Below are positions 27,668 to 35,632 of a stretch of 49,787 nt of DNA, piece by piece (position 1 is the stretch's first letter; each line of letters opens with the position of its first letter). This DNA comes from Candidatus Binatia bacterium. Lineage in GTDB: Bacteria; Desulfobacterota; Binatia; UBA1149; JAJCZL01. The notes under the pieces were generated by a model that made no database searches, had not been told where the DNA came from, and saw nothing but the letters and a program-made list of their open reading frames with translations. Made by a program: the position numbers and the translations under genes. The stretch covers positions 1-49,787 of the forward strand of contig JANQEO010000053.1 of the NCBI GenBank assembly GCA_028278325.1, read 5' to 3'.

Positions 27668-28348
27668 GTGGTACTCAGGCGCGAGGTTCGGGAGGGCGTG
27701 GGCAGGCTGCGTGAAGTCCGTTACATTGCCGTCGAAGGCCCCATCGGTGTGGGCAAGTCTTCGTTGGCGGCGGCGCTTGCCGAGGAATACTCGGCGCGCC
27801 TGATCAGCGAGCCGCTGGAGGACAATCCCTTCCTTCAGAGGTTCTACGAGGAACCTGATCGCTACGCCTTCACCGCCCAGCTGTCTTTCCTCATAGAGAG
27901 ATATCGCCAGCAGCAGGAGCTGATCCAGATGGATCTGTTCCAGCAGGCCACGGTCTCGGACTACATTTTTGCCAAAGACCGGATTTTCGCGGAATTGACC
28001 CTGTCCGAGGACGAAATATCGCTATACGATAGGATTTACGGCCTCCTCGACGACCGCATTAGAAAGCCGGATTTGGTGGTTTTCCTTGACGCAAAACCCG
28101 AGGTTTTGCTCAAGCGCCTGAGGAGGCGAAATCGGCCGTTTGAAAGACACATCGGTCGAGAATATTTAGAGCGTGTGGCTGAGGCGTATAGGCGCTTCTT
28201 CCACGGGTACGACGACACCCCGTTGTTGGTGGTCAACAGCTCGGACATCGATTTTATCGAGAATGGCGGTGACTTCGCCGACCTCGTCCGGGAAATTGGC
28301 TCGATGGGACAGGGCGTCCAAAACTACGTACCGCTCGGATCCGAATAA
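27668..28348 (+). CDS. Deoxynucleoside kinase family protein
   Basis: Salvage kinase of the dCK/dGK family. Seen: P-loop VEGPIGVGKSSLAAAL (GPIGVGKS at residues 24-31 from this start), SEPLEDNPFLQRFYEEPDRYAFTAQLSFLIERY with the conserved Glu for the sugar hydroxyl, SDYIFAKDRIFAELTL, the base-binding LYDRIYGLL, and the arginine-rich lid KRLRRRNRPFERHIGREYL. The start is uncertain: GTG at 27668 (226 residues) or GTG at 27698; neither has a well-spaced ribosome-binding site. Located just before panB. Confidence 0.88.
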   Translation: MVLRREVREGVGRLREVRYIAVEGPIGVGKSSLAAALAEEYSARLISEPLEDNPFLQRFYEEPDRYAFTAQLSFLIERYRQQQELIQMDLFQQATVSDYIFAKDRIFAELTLSEDEISLYDRIYGLLDDRIRKPDLVVFLDAKPEVLLKRLRRRNRPFERHIGREYLERVAEAYRRFFHGYDDTPLLVVNSSDIDFIENGGDFADLVREIGSMGQGVQNYVPLGSE

Positions 28349-28369
28349 GGACCGGGACGGGAGCCGTAA

Positions 28370-28388
28370 ACACGTGCGGTGCACGTGT
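28370..28388. promoter_or_regulatory. Perfect inverted repeat upstream of panB
   Basis: ACACGTGC (28370-28377), three bases, GCACGTGT (28381-28388). It lies in the 120-base gap between the kinase and panB, about 80 bases before the panB start. It could be an operator or an mRNA hairpin; no T-run follows, so it is not a typical terminator. Confidence 0.4.
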
Positions 28389-28468
28389 AGCCTGACAGGG
28401 GCGAAGGCCGGTGTTTTGCCGGGCGTCTCTGCGGATTGGCCTTCCGGATCGGTTCGGGAGGTTTTTTT

Positions 28469-29329
28469 ATGGCCGCAGAGTTTACGCAGGCTAAGGTAAC
28501 CGTCCCGGGCGTCATCTCTTCCAAGGGTGAGCGCAAGCTCACCATGCTAACGTCCTACGACTTCACGTTCTCTCGTCTGGCCGACCGCGCCGGTATCGAC
28601 ATGCTCTTGGTCGGCGATTCCCTGGCCATGGTGGTTCAGGGTCACGACAACACCCTCGGGGTGACCATGGACGAGATGATCTACCACACACGCATGGTGG
28701 TGCGCGGGCGCCGCCGAGCGCTGGTGGTCGCCGACATGCCCTTCATGTCCTACCAAGTCTCAGCTACCGAGGCCCTGCACAATGCCGGAAGGTTCATAAA
28801 GGAAGCGGGAGCCGAAGCCGTCAAGCTCGAGGGCGGATGCAATGTTGCCGAGACCGTCGCCCGGCTGGTCGATGTCGACATCCCCGTAGTCGGCCACATC
28901 GGACTTACTCCTCAGTCGATACACAGGATCGGCGGTCACAAGGTTCAGGGGCGGCGAAGCGGCGATGCGCCTGGGGCACGAGGGCGCCTACTCAAGGACG
29001 CCATGGCCCTGGAACAGGCAGGCGCGTTCGCGGTCGTAGTAGAGGGTGTGCCCGCTGACCTCGGGGCAGAGATCACCGACACGATCTCGATACCGACCAT
29101 CGGCATAGGCGCGGGAGCCGCATGCGACGGACAGGTGCTGGTCATGCACGACGTGCTCGGCCTGGAAGAGCGAATCCTGCCGAAGTTCGTGAAGCGCTAC
29201 GCCGACCTGGCCGATGCTTCGGTCGAAGCCATGAGCACCTACGCCGAGGAGGTCCGGAGCGGAGCGTTTCCGAGCCGGGCGCATTCATACTCTTCGCCCC
29301 GACCCGTCAGGCTGCGTAAGGCTCAATAG
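28469..29329 (+). CDS. panB: 3-Methyl-2-oxobutanoate hydroxymethyltransferase
   Basis: First enzyme of pantothenate synthesis: transfers a hydroxymethyl group from methylene-THF to 2-oxoisovalerate, an intermediate also made by the Ilv pathway. Seen: LTSYDFTFSRLADRAGIDMLLVGDSLAMVVQGHDNTLGVTMDEM, DMPFMSYQVS, KLEGG, HIGLTPQSIHRIGGHKVQGR and IPTIGIGAGAACDGQVLVMHD. The start is the ATG at 28469, 8 bases after GGGAGG, giving 286 residues; the open frame upstream is not protein-like. Followed at once by panC. Confidence 0.97.
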   Translation: MAAEFTQAKVTVPGVISSKGERKLTMLTSYDFTFSRLADRAGIDMLLVGDSLAMVVQGHDNTLGVTMDEMIYHTRMVVRGRRRALVVADMPFMSYQVSATEALHNAGRFIKEAGAEAVKLEGGCNVAETVARLVDVDIPVVGHIGLTPQSIHRIGGHKVQGRRSGDAPGARGRLLKDAMALEQAGAFAVVVEGVPADLGAEITDTISIPTIGIGAGAACDGQVLVMHDVLGLEERILPKFVKRYADLADASVEAMSTYAEEVRSGAFPSRAHSYSSPRPVRLRKAQ

Positions 29330-29335
29330 GGCGCC

Positions 29336-30274
29336 ATGAAGATCGTAACCAGCATTGCCAAGATGCAGGAGCTCAGCCTGCAGACACGAAGCGTGGGCCT
29401 GCGCCTGGCCTTCGTGCCGACCATGGGCTTTCTCCATGAGGGCCACCTCGAACTGGTCCGCCGCGCCCGGCAGATCGCCGACGTCGTGGTCGTGTCGATC
29501 TTCGTCAACCCGACTCAATTCGACGACAAGAACGACCTGGAGGCTTACCCGCGCGACGAAGACCGTGATGCGCGGCTGCTGCGGACCGAGGGCGTCAACA
29601 TACTATTCATGCCCGACGCAGCAGACGTTTACCCCGACGGTGCGGCCACGAGCGTTAGCGTCGCCGGGCTTACCGAAAGGCTTTGCGGAGCGCACCGCAC
29701 GGGACACTTCAGCGGAGTGACCACGGTGGTCTCGGCCTTGTTCAACATGGTCTACCCGGACATCGCCGTGTTCGGCGAGAAGGACTATCAGCAACTGCAG
29801 ACTATCAGGCGCATGACGCGCGATATGCATTTCCCGATCGCGATCGAAGCCGTGCCCACCGTCAGGGAGCATGACGGTCTGGCGCTGAGCTCTCGCAATG
29901 CTCGATTGAGCGACGAGCAACGCGAGAAGGCCCCGGCCATCTACCGGTCTCTGCAAGCGGCTGCTTCGGCTTACGCCGACGGCGAGCGCGATGCCAAAGC
30001 CTTGCTCGACATTGCGCGAGACGGTCTGTCGGTGTGCGAGGGCTTGGATCTGGAATATCTGGAGGCCGTCGAGGGTAACAGCCTGGAGGCCATCGAGCGC
30101 GCCGAGGACAGCACCGTCATCGCGGTCGCTGCGCGTTTGGGCGACATAAGATTGATCGACAACGTGGTTCTTGGCGATCAGGCAAGGACCGAAGCGAGTC
30201 AGGACGAAGCATCCGGCGGCGTGGATGTCGCAGGAGCGTATGAGCAAGAAAAGGGAGTCAGAGCCAATGCGTAA
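29336..30274 (+). CDS. panC: Pantothenate synthetase
   Basis: Joins pantoate and beta-alanine with ATP. Seen: PTMGFLHEGHLELVRRA with the HEGH nucleotidyl-transferase motif at residues 34-37, VVSIFVNPTQF, HRTGHFSGVTTVV, FGEKDYQQL and GLALSSRNARLS. At 312 residues it is about 30 longer than usual because of a charged C-terminal tail (from about residue 280) that resembles no domain. The gene begins 6 bases after panB and its last 8 bases overlap panD. Confidence 0.96.
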   Translation: MKIVTSIAKMQELSLQTRSVGLRLAFVPTMGFLHEGHLELVRRARQIADVVVVSIFVNPTQFDDKNDLEAYPRDEDRDARLLRTEGVNILFMPDAADVYPDGAATSVSVAGLTERLCGAHRTGHFSGVTTVVSALFNMVYPDIAVFGEKDYQQLQTIRRMTRDMHFPIAIEAVPTVREHDGLALSSRNARLSDEQREKAPAIYRSLQAAASAYADGERDAKALLDIARDGLSVCEGLDLEYLEAVEGNSLEAIERAEDSTVIAVAARLGDIRLIDNVVLGDQARTEASQDEASGGVDVAGAYEQEKGVRANA

Positions 30275-30668
30275 GATGTTGAGAGGCAAGATTCACCGCG
30301 CCACGGTGACAGGTGCGGATTTGCACTACGAAGGCAGCATTACCATCGACTCGGATTTGATGCGGGATGCGGGGATGTTGCCCAACGAAGCGGTCCACGT
30401 TTGGAACATCAACAACGGCGAGCGTTTTGAGACTTACACGGTCGAAGGCGAGCCCGGTTCGGGTGTTGTGTGCGTGAACGGCGCGGCCGCCCACAAGGTC
30501 GATGTCGGCGACCTTATCATCATCGCGGCCTTCGGCTGGATGAAGGACGCCGAAGCCGAGGCGTGGAAGCCCAAGGTCGTGTTCGTCGACGACAAGAACC
30601 GCCACGTCGATGCCGGCCGCGACCACGAGATCGGAGGTCAGTCCAAGCTCAAGAAAGTCTGGGGTTGA
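30267..30668 (+). CDS. panD: Aspartate 1-decarboxylase proenzyme
   Basis: Makes beta-alanine from aspartate for panC. A pyruvoyl enzyme that cleaves itself at Gly23-Ser24, seen in LHYEGSITID. Also seen: MLRGKIHRATVTGADLHYEG, HVWNINNGERFETYTV, and GAAAHKVDVGDLIIIAAFG. The ATG at 30267 has GGGAG about 10 bases upstream and overlaps the panC end; an ATG three codons later would also fit. 133 residues. Completes a panBCD cluster that covers both branches to pantothenate except panE/ilvC-type ketopantoate reduction. Confidence 0.96.
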   Translation: MRKMLRGKIHRATVTGADLHYEGSITIDSDLMRDAGMLPNEAVHVWNINNGERFETYTVEGEPGSGVVCVNGAAAHKVDVGDLIIIAAFGWMKDAEAEAWKPKVVFVDDKNRHVDAGRDHEIGGQSKLKKVWG

Positions 30669-30683
30669 TGGAGCGATTCGCGC

Positions 30684-30756
30684 GGTGCATACGGCACCTG
30701 CGCCCGCTGGAGGCGCTGGGTAGGTTCCGGACTTCGTCCGGTGGTGCCGTCGCACC
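30684..30756 (+). ncRNA. Possible three-way-junction RNA structure between panD and smpB
   Basis: An outer helix: GGTGC (30684-30688) with GCACC (30752-30756), continued by ACGGCACC (30691-30698) with GGTGCCGT (30743-30750). It encloses two hairpins: GCGCC/GGCGC (30700-30704 with 30712-30716) and CCGGAC-TTC-GTCCGG (30727-30741). Twenty-four base pairs in 73 bases, nearly all Watson-Crick. It starts about 15 bases after the panD stop. It may be a 3'-end stabiliser/terminator or a small RNA; there is no T-run. It matches no RNA family that I recognise. Confidence 0.4.
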
Positions 30757-31031
30757 CCCGACGCACAAATGGCTCCGGGCACCGATGGTTAGGCGGCGGC
30801 GCAACACACTCCCGTGTATCCTCGATTCTGCAAGTTCTGAGCCAGTCGCCGCCCCCTAATCTCCTCCATCGCGCGCCTCTTTCACGATCTCGATTCAAGC
30901 CCATAGTCGCAGCCGAGCACTGTCCTTGCACTGATGCTATCCACAGCGGCATCCGTTGGCGCGCCGCGTTTACACCATCGAGGCATGGGCGGCGAGTTCG
31001 GGTCTTGTCGTCGCCGTGTTAACCTCTTTCG
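30757..31031. other. Rest of the panD-smpB intergenic region
   Basis: No convincing coding frame on either strand. A further possible long-range helix pairs GGCGGCG (30792-30798) with CGCCGCC (30847-30853), with a small ACAC-TCCC-GTGT hairpin (30806-30817) inside. The smpB promoter must lie in the remainder, but no good -35/-10 pair was found. Confidence 0.4.
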
Positions 31032-31499
31032 ATGGCGGCCAAGCCCAAAGGCGGCAATGATGCCATCGTCAACCGCAAGGTACGTTTCCAGTACCACGTC
31101 GAGGAATCGCTCGAGGCGGGCATCTGTCTTCTCGGCACCGAAATCAAGGCGGTGCGCGAGGGCAAGGCCAATCTGACCGACTCTTACGTCCGCATTCGCA
31201 ACGGAGAGGCCTTCTTGGTCGGATGCCACATCGGTGCCTACTCTGCGGCCGGCCAGGCAAATCACGAGCCTCGCCGTGAACGTAAGCTGCTTCTGCACCG
31301 CAAGGAGATCGACCGTCTGGCCGGCAAGGTCCGCGAACAGGGTCTGACGTTGGTGGTTCGTAAGCTCTACTTCAAAGGCGGCCGTCTCAAGGCCGAGTTG
31401 GTGCTGGCCCGCGGCAAGCGCACTCACGACAAACGCGCGACGATCCGTGAGCGTCAGGCCAAGAAAGAGATGGAAAGAGCGATCAAGCGCGCCCGCTGA
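31032..31499 (+). CDS. smpB: SsrA-binding protein SmpB
   Basis: Binds the tRNA-like domain of tmRNA and brings it to stalled ribosomes for trans-translation; its partner RNA gene ssrA is 2.3 kb downstream. Seen: NRKVRFQYHVEESLEAGICLLGTEIKAVREGKANLTDSYVRIRNGEAFLVG, the RRERKLLLHRKEIDRL block, and the basic C-terminal tail GKRTHDKRATIRERQAKKEMERAIKRAR that enters the decoding centre. 155 residues. Ends 9 bases from the convergent acyl-CoA synthetase gene. Confidence 0.97.
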   Translation: MAAKPKGGNDAIVNRKVRFQYHVEESLEAGICLLGTEIKAVREGKANLTDSYVRIRNGEAFLVGCHIGAYSAAGQANHEPRRERKLLLHRKEIDRLAGKVREQGLTLVVRKLYFKGGRLKAELVLARGKRTHDKRATIRERQAKKEMERAIKRAR

Positions 31500-31508
31500 C
31501 TTACGATA

Positions 31509-33032
31509 TCAGGACGCGGAGGCGAGCAGCCGCGCCCTGTCGACCTTTCCCGTCGGATTGCGCGGGATCTCCCCGATGAACCGATAGACCCGCGGCTGCT
31601 TGTAGCGGGCCAGCCCCTTGGCGGCAGCTTCACGCAGAGAGGCTTCGATCTCGGCCTCTGTGGTTTGGTCGCGCTGAGCGGCCGACGCTACCACATAGGC
31701 CGCAACGATCTCTCCAAGATCCTCGTCGGGTTCGCCGACCACAGCCACATCTTCGACTCCTTCGGCTTTGGCAAGCACCTCGGCCACCTCGCCGGGGATG
31801 ACGTTGGATCCGCCGACGATGATCAGTTCCTTGATCCGTCCTTCTACAAAGAGGTGACCGCCTTCATCGAAGTAACCGAGATCGCCCGAGTGGAAATAGC
31901 CGTCATGGATGGCGGCGTCAGTGGCTTCCGGATTGTTGCCGTAGCCTTCGGTCACAGTCGGTCCGGCCATGCAGATCTCACCCAAGGGCGATCGCTTGCC
32001 TCGGCATGCACCGACGTACCGGCCTTCGCAAAGCAGCCCGACCGTCGTGCCGGGCAAGGGAAGTCCGACACTGCCGGCGCGTGGTGCCTCGGGCAGCGTG
32101 GACGTAGCGATTCCCGTCTCGGTCAGCCCGTAACGGTTTACCAACGGCACCCTGAAGCGATCGCTGAACGACTTCCACAGCGACACCGGCAGGGGGGCGG
32201 AGCCTGAGATCGCAAGCCTGAGGCCGTCTAGCGAGTCTCCCGGCTCAGCTACTGAGAGCATGCGCGAGTACATGGTCGGGACGGCCATGAAGAGGTTGAT
32301 GCGATGGGCTCGGATGGCATCGAGGCAGGAGCGCGCATCGAAGGAACTCATCATGACGACAGGGGAGGCCGCCAGCAGACTCCCGTAAACGCCGAGCACC
32401 AGGCCGTGATAGTGATGGGCGGGCAAGACGTGCAGGAGGCGGTCCTGTGAGCTTCGATGCCAGACTTGTGAAAGGGCCTCGAGGTTGGCCAGCAAGCCCG
32501 CGTGGGTCAGCGGTACGCTCTTGGGCTCGCCCGTGGTGCCCGAGGTGTAGATCGTCATGGCGGTGTCATCACCGTCTCTATGGCGCACCTCGAAGTTGCC
32601 GCTCGCTTGATCGGCATCGACTTCGCTCTCGGCCAGCCACGACACACCCGCTTCGGTCAGTTCCGCGGCGATCGATCGGTTTCGCTCAACAACCTCCTCG
32701 CTGCTCACGACCAGTTTCACGCGAGCATCGGAGAGAACGCCTTCGATTTCGGCCGGGGTCAGGGCCGAGTTGAGAGGAACGATGGCGAGGCCGTCGGCCA
32801 AGGCCGCCAGGTGCAGGGCCGGCAGATGAGGTCCGCGTGAAGGAGACAGGGCGATCTCGTCGCCTGTCTCCAGCCCGTGTTTTTCGAACAGGCGCCGCCA
32901 AGCCTGAGCCAAGGCGAACAGGTCCCCACGAGTCTGAGCAACGGCACCTTCGCCGGAGCTGTCGAGGTACTCGAAAGCCAAAGCCTCGAGGTCGTCGGCC
33001 AGCGCGGCGACCATGGGTTCAGCGAGATTCAT
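31509..33032 (-). CDS. AMP-dependent acyl-CoA synthetase/ligase
   Basis: ANL-superfamily enzyme that activates a carboxylic acid as acyl-AMP and then acyl-CoA. Seen: the P-loop-like MTIYTSGTTGEPKSVPLTH (core at residues 163-171), RYGLTETGI, the hinge region GYFHSGDLGYFDEGGHLFVEGRIKELIIVGGSNVIPGEVAE, and the C-terminal catalytic lysine motif NPTGKVDRARLL. 507 residues. The chain-length class is not readable; it looks like a short/medium-chain or malonyl-CoA-synthetase-like member. Downstream of the phosphatase gene by 30 bases on the same strand. Confidence 0.92.
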   Translation of the reverse strand: MNLAEPMVAALADDLEALAFEYLDSSGEGAVAQTRGDLFALAQAWRRLFEKHGLETGDEIALSPSRGPHLPALHLAALADGLAIVPLNSALTPAEIEGVLSDARVKLVVSSEEVVERNRSIAAELTEAGVSWLAESEVDADQASGNFEVRHRDGDDTAMTIYTSGTTGEPKSVPLTHAGLLANLEALSQVWHRSSQDRLLHVLPAHHYHGLVLGVYGSLLAASPVVMMSSFDARSCLDAIRAHRINLFMAVPTMYSRMLSVAEPGDSLDGLRLAISGSAPLPVSLWKSFSDRFRVPLVNRYGLTETGIATSTLPEAPRAGSVGLPLPGTTVGLLCEGRYVGACRGKRSPLGEICMAGPTVTEGYGNNPEATDAAIHDGYFHSGDLGYFDEGGHLFVEGRIKELIIVGGSNVIPGEVAEVLAKAEGVEDVAVVGEPDEDLGEIVAAYVVASAAQRDQTTEAEIEASLREAAAKGLARYKQPRVYRFIGEIPRNPTGKVDRARLLASAS

Positions 33033-33062
33033 GGGTGGACGGCCACACCGGCCGCTCGTGGA

Positions 33063-33626
33063 CTACTGATCTTGCTTCCAGCGCGTGACGAAGCGCTCTT
33101 GAACCATGTTCTCTGGTGACTTGATCTCGGCCAGTGCGGGATCGTGGGCGCGCAACTCCTTGATCTTGTCGAGCACCGCTTGACCGGTGGCTATGCCGTG
33201 ACGGGCCAGGTAGCAACCTACGACCAGCCCCGTGCGCCCGTGGCCGGTGGAGCAATGGATCAGGGTAGGGCTGTTGCGGCCGTCGATTTCGGCGTCGATG
33301 GCGTCGAGGATCATCGTCATCTCGTCTTCGCTGATGGCCGCGCCTTCCTCGATGGCGAAGTTCTCGATCTCGACGATGACGTTGCGTTGCTCCCCGAGGG
33401 CCTCGAGTTCGTCGGCATAGGGCAGGAAGTGGTCACCCGTTTCCAGGGAGTTGACCTCCTCCTCATCCATGAGGCTGATCACGGACAGTATGCCCGCATC
33501 CAGGATCTGCTCGAGGTAGGGGGGGTTGGTGTGGTGAGCGTCACTTCCCGGGTAGGGGCCTGCCAGCAAGCTACCTGGGACTACCCAGTAGGAGCCGGGG
33601 TAAGGCGCTGCTAAGTTATCGGTCAC
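33063..33626 (-). CDS. Dual-specificity/tyrosine phosphatase-like protein
   Basis: A Cys-dependent phosphatase of 187 residues. The signature HCSTGHGRTG is intact, with nucleophile Cys125 and Arg131; a likely general acid lies in the D/E-rich loop before it. GTG start at 33626, with a weak ribosome-binding site. No signal peptide. Probably a member of the broad cyclin-phosphatase/DSP group; its substrate is unknown. Transcribed toward the acyl-CoA synthetase gene. Confidence 0.87.
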   Translation of the reverse strand: MTDNLAAPYPGSYWVVPGSLLAGPYPGSDAHHTNPPYLEQILDAGILSVISLMDEEEVNSLETGDHFLPYADELEALGEQRNVIVEIENFAIEEGAAISEDEMTMILDAIDAEIDGRNSPTLIHCSTGHGRTGLVVGCYLARHGIATGQAVLDKIKELRAHDPALAEIKSPENMVQERFVTRWKQDQ

Positions 33627-33741
33627 GGGACGCTCTTACTGCTGGGGGAGTGGGGCTCAGCCCTGAAAATACTGTTACAAAGTGACCCCCGGTACGTCAA
33701 GGAATATCGTGCGCATTGGGGTAACCGTGCCGATATCGTGC

Positions 33742-33769
33742 TTGCGACGGCCTAAATCCGCATTATTAT
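33742..33769 (+). promoter_or_regulatory. Probable promoter for ssrA
   Basis: TTGCGA (33742-33747), 16 bases, TATTAT (33764-33769, five of six). The predicted start near 33776 would give a precursor with about 20 extra 5' bases to be trimmed by RNase P. Confidence 0.5.
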
Positions 33770-33796
33770 TAAACATAGTCCCGAGTTCCTCACTAT

Positions 33797-34153
33797 GGGG
33801 GCGAACTTGGATTCGACGGAGGTAACGAAGCGAAGACTGCATGCCGAGGTCCTGTTTTCTCGTTAAACAAGCAGGCTGCAATCTAACTGCAGACGATTTC
33901 GAATACGCTCTCGCGGCTTAATTAGACCGTGACGTCCTTCCTCAGCTCTCCCGCGGCTGGGGAAAGGGCGACGTATAGCGGGATAGGCGACAGGGTCGGC
34001 CACCGACCTTCGACCCGAACTTTCAGAGTGGCTTGGCCGTGAGGCATCCCGTGCGCCGGAGGTCCTCATGGCGAGAAATAATGGCGCTCTAAGCATGTAG
34101 ACGTTTTCGTGTAGTGCTTTCGGACGGGGGTTCGATTCCCCCCGCCTCCACCA
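33797..34153 (+). ncRNA. ssrA: tmRNA (transfer-messenger RNA)
   Basis: A one-piece tmRNA of 357 bases. The 5' end GGGGGCGAACTTGGATTCGACGG and the 3' end with T-arm GGGGGTTCGATTCCCCC, acceptor CGCCTCC and encoded ACCA are unmistakable; the acceptor helix pairs GGGGGCG with CGCCTCC. The tag frame resumes at GCA (33889) after TAACT and ends with TAA (33919-33921), reading ADDFEYALAA, which has the ALAA degradation signal recognised by ClpXP. It works with SmpB, encoded 2.3 kb upstream. Confidence 0.97.
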
Positions 34154-34155
34154 GA

Positions 34156-34181
34156 GCGACCGCGAGCTAGCGAGCGGTCGC
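34156..34181 (+). terminator. Hairpin directly after ssrA
   Basis: GCGACCGC (34156-34163) pairs with GCGGTCGC (34174-34181) two bases after the tmRNA CCA end. No T-run follows. It is probably a processing or termination hairpin, and its right arm also belongs to the first copy of the 24-base repeat described next. Confidence 0.45.
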
Positions 34182-34440
34182 GAATACCTCACCCCAATCG
34201 AGCCGGCGAGGTCTTGCGCTACCTCGTTCACTACGAGACACCGCCGGTCGCACATCACGCCGTTCGGATTCAAGCTAGCGAGCGGTCGCGAATACCCGCA
34301 AGCCGCGAACCAGTGAGCGGCGCGCGAGATACAAAAGAGACCTGGCGAGCGGCGCGCGAGTTATTGAAGTGGCCTAGCGAGCCGCACGCGAGTTATCGAA
34401 AAGGCCGGCGAGGTCTTGCGCTACCTCGTTCACTACGAGA
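34165..34440. repeat. Nest of short direct and tandem repeats downstream of ssrA
   Basis: Three repeat types in 276 bases. (1) An exact 24-base repeat at 34165-34188 and 34273-34296. (2) An exact 37-base repeat at 34202-34238 and 34404-34440, each copy able to form either CGAGGT/ACCTCG or CTCGT/ACGAG hairpins, which exclude one another. (3) Degenerate tandem units of exactly 32 bases starting at 34313, 34345 and 34377, with core GCGAGCGGCGCGCGAGTTA, related to the end of the 24-base repeat. No coding frame; the gap runs from 34154 to 34527. Not a CRISPR: spacing is irregular and there are too few copies. Confidence 0.8.
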
Positions 34441-34527
34441 GCCGCCCGCCGCGAAATCTGTGCACAAAGTCCGGGTGCCGCGGTCGCCGTGATCTGCTAG
34501 TAGCAGACGACTGGAGAACTCATCCCT

Positions 34528-35580
34528 ATGCTGAATGAACAGGAGATCCGTGAACTGGTGGCGGCCCATGGCGCCGCCGTAAATGAGGGCCGTCCGATCA
34601 AGCAGCTGATCGAGGACGGCGAGCTTCCCCGCTTGAAGGGCACCACCGTGCTCGAGGGGAAGGTATCGGATTCCGTATTCGGAGACGCCTTGAAAACCCG
34701 ATCCGGCGAGCCGATCCGGTTGATGTTCCGGAACAACCGGATTTCTACCCACGACGTCAACCGGGGCGCGATTCCGTTCAAGGACCAGGTCTTGGCCTTC
34801 AACCACGACCACATGCATAGGTTGGTCCAACGCGTGCTGGGATCTTCCCAGTTCGAGGTGGAAGGCTTGTCCCCGGCTTCGACAGTGATTCCCGCGGAGA
34901 ATCTCGACCTCGTGATGCTGGAGAACGTTCTGCGTCTCTACATGGCGGAGAGCTCGACCTCTACGTCATTGTATCAACACTGGTTGGCGGCGAAGGAGGC
35001 GGGCCAGAGCACCATGAACTACGCCGGTCACGAGTTGGAGGTCTCCGCGCTCGAGCCCAACGGTATTCTCCCGTACCTGATGGACACGCCGAGTACCAAG
35101 GAGAAGGTCGATCGAACTACTGATGCGGCCTATCTGATCGAGACTGGTGTGTGCACGGAAGGCCAGTATGCCCAGATTCGCAACTCATCCTTGATGGCTT
35201 TCGGTGTCGTCTCTCAGTACTTGGCGTGTAGGGGCATGGTGCTCGTAGACACCAAGACCGAGCACGGCATCAATACGGACGGCAAGATCGTTGCGGCGGA
35301 TGAGCTCTACACCATGGACTCCTCGCGCTTCTGGCGGCTGGATGATGACGGCAACCTGCTGGCCCGCGACGGCAAGCCCGTATCCTTCTCGAAGGAGTTC
35401 GCGCGCGGCATGGTGAAGGAGAAAGGCCAGCAGTTTTCCGAGGAGCAGGCGAACGAGATCGCGGTTCGCTACATCCAGGGATTGCAGCACCTTACAGGGG
35501 AGAGCTTCGATCCGGATCTGCGTCCTCGAGATCAGCGAATCGTCGAGTCCACCGATCTCGTTCTGGACACTCTGCTGTAG
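34528..35580 (+). CDS. purC: Phosphoribosylaminoimidazole-succinocarboxamide synthase
   Basis: SAICAR synthetase of purine synthesis: CAIR plus aspartate plus ATP. Seen: the LEGKVSDSVFG phosphate loop, RNNRISTHDVNRGAIPFKDQ (the DRIS-x-D motif in variant form), LVMLENVLRLYMAESSTSTSLYQHW, and VDTKTEHGINTDGKIVAADELYTMDSSRFW. At 350 residues it is the larger form (the short bacterial type is about 240). ATG at 34528 with GGAG 12 bases upstream. It stands alone, without other pur genes. Confidence 0.9.
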   Translation: MLNEQEIRELVAAHGAAVNEGRPIKQLIEDGELPRLKGTTVLEGKVSDSVFGDALKTRSGEPIRLMFRNNRISTHDVNRGAIPFKDQVLAFNHDHMHRLVQRVLGSSQFEVEGLSPASTVIPAENLDLVMLENVLRLYMAESSTSTSLYQHWLAAKEAGQSTMNYAGHELEVSALEPNGILPYLMDTPSTKEKVDRTTDAAYLIETGVCTEGQYAQIRNSSLMAFGVVSQYLACRGMVLVDTKTEHGINTDGKIVAADELYTMDSSRFWRLDDDGNLLARDGKPVSFSKEFARGMVKEKGQQFSEEQANEIAVRYIQGLQHLTGESFDPDLRPRDQRIVESTDLVLDTLL

Positions 35581-35632
35581 TGGCAGTACGCCGGGCCTCG
35601 CCTCATCGCGGACTTGTGATATCTAGGGCCTC

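Noticed and set aside
30669..31022. Short plus- and minus-strand frames in the panD-smpB gap
   Set aside because: Arg/Pro-rich with no start signals or motifs; the structured region explains the base composition better.
34165..34440. CRISPR-like repeats after ssrA
   Set aside because: Only two or three copies of each unit, irregular spacing, related tandem units without unique spacers, and no cas genes.
33797..34527. Genomic island inserted at ssrA
   Set aside because: No integrase, no duplicated 3' end of ssrA within the window, and purC, a housekeeping gene, follows directly.
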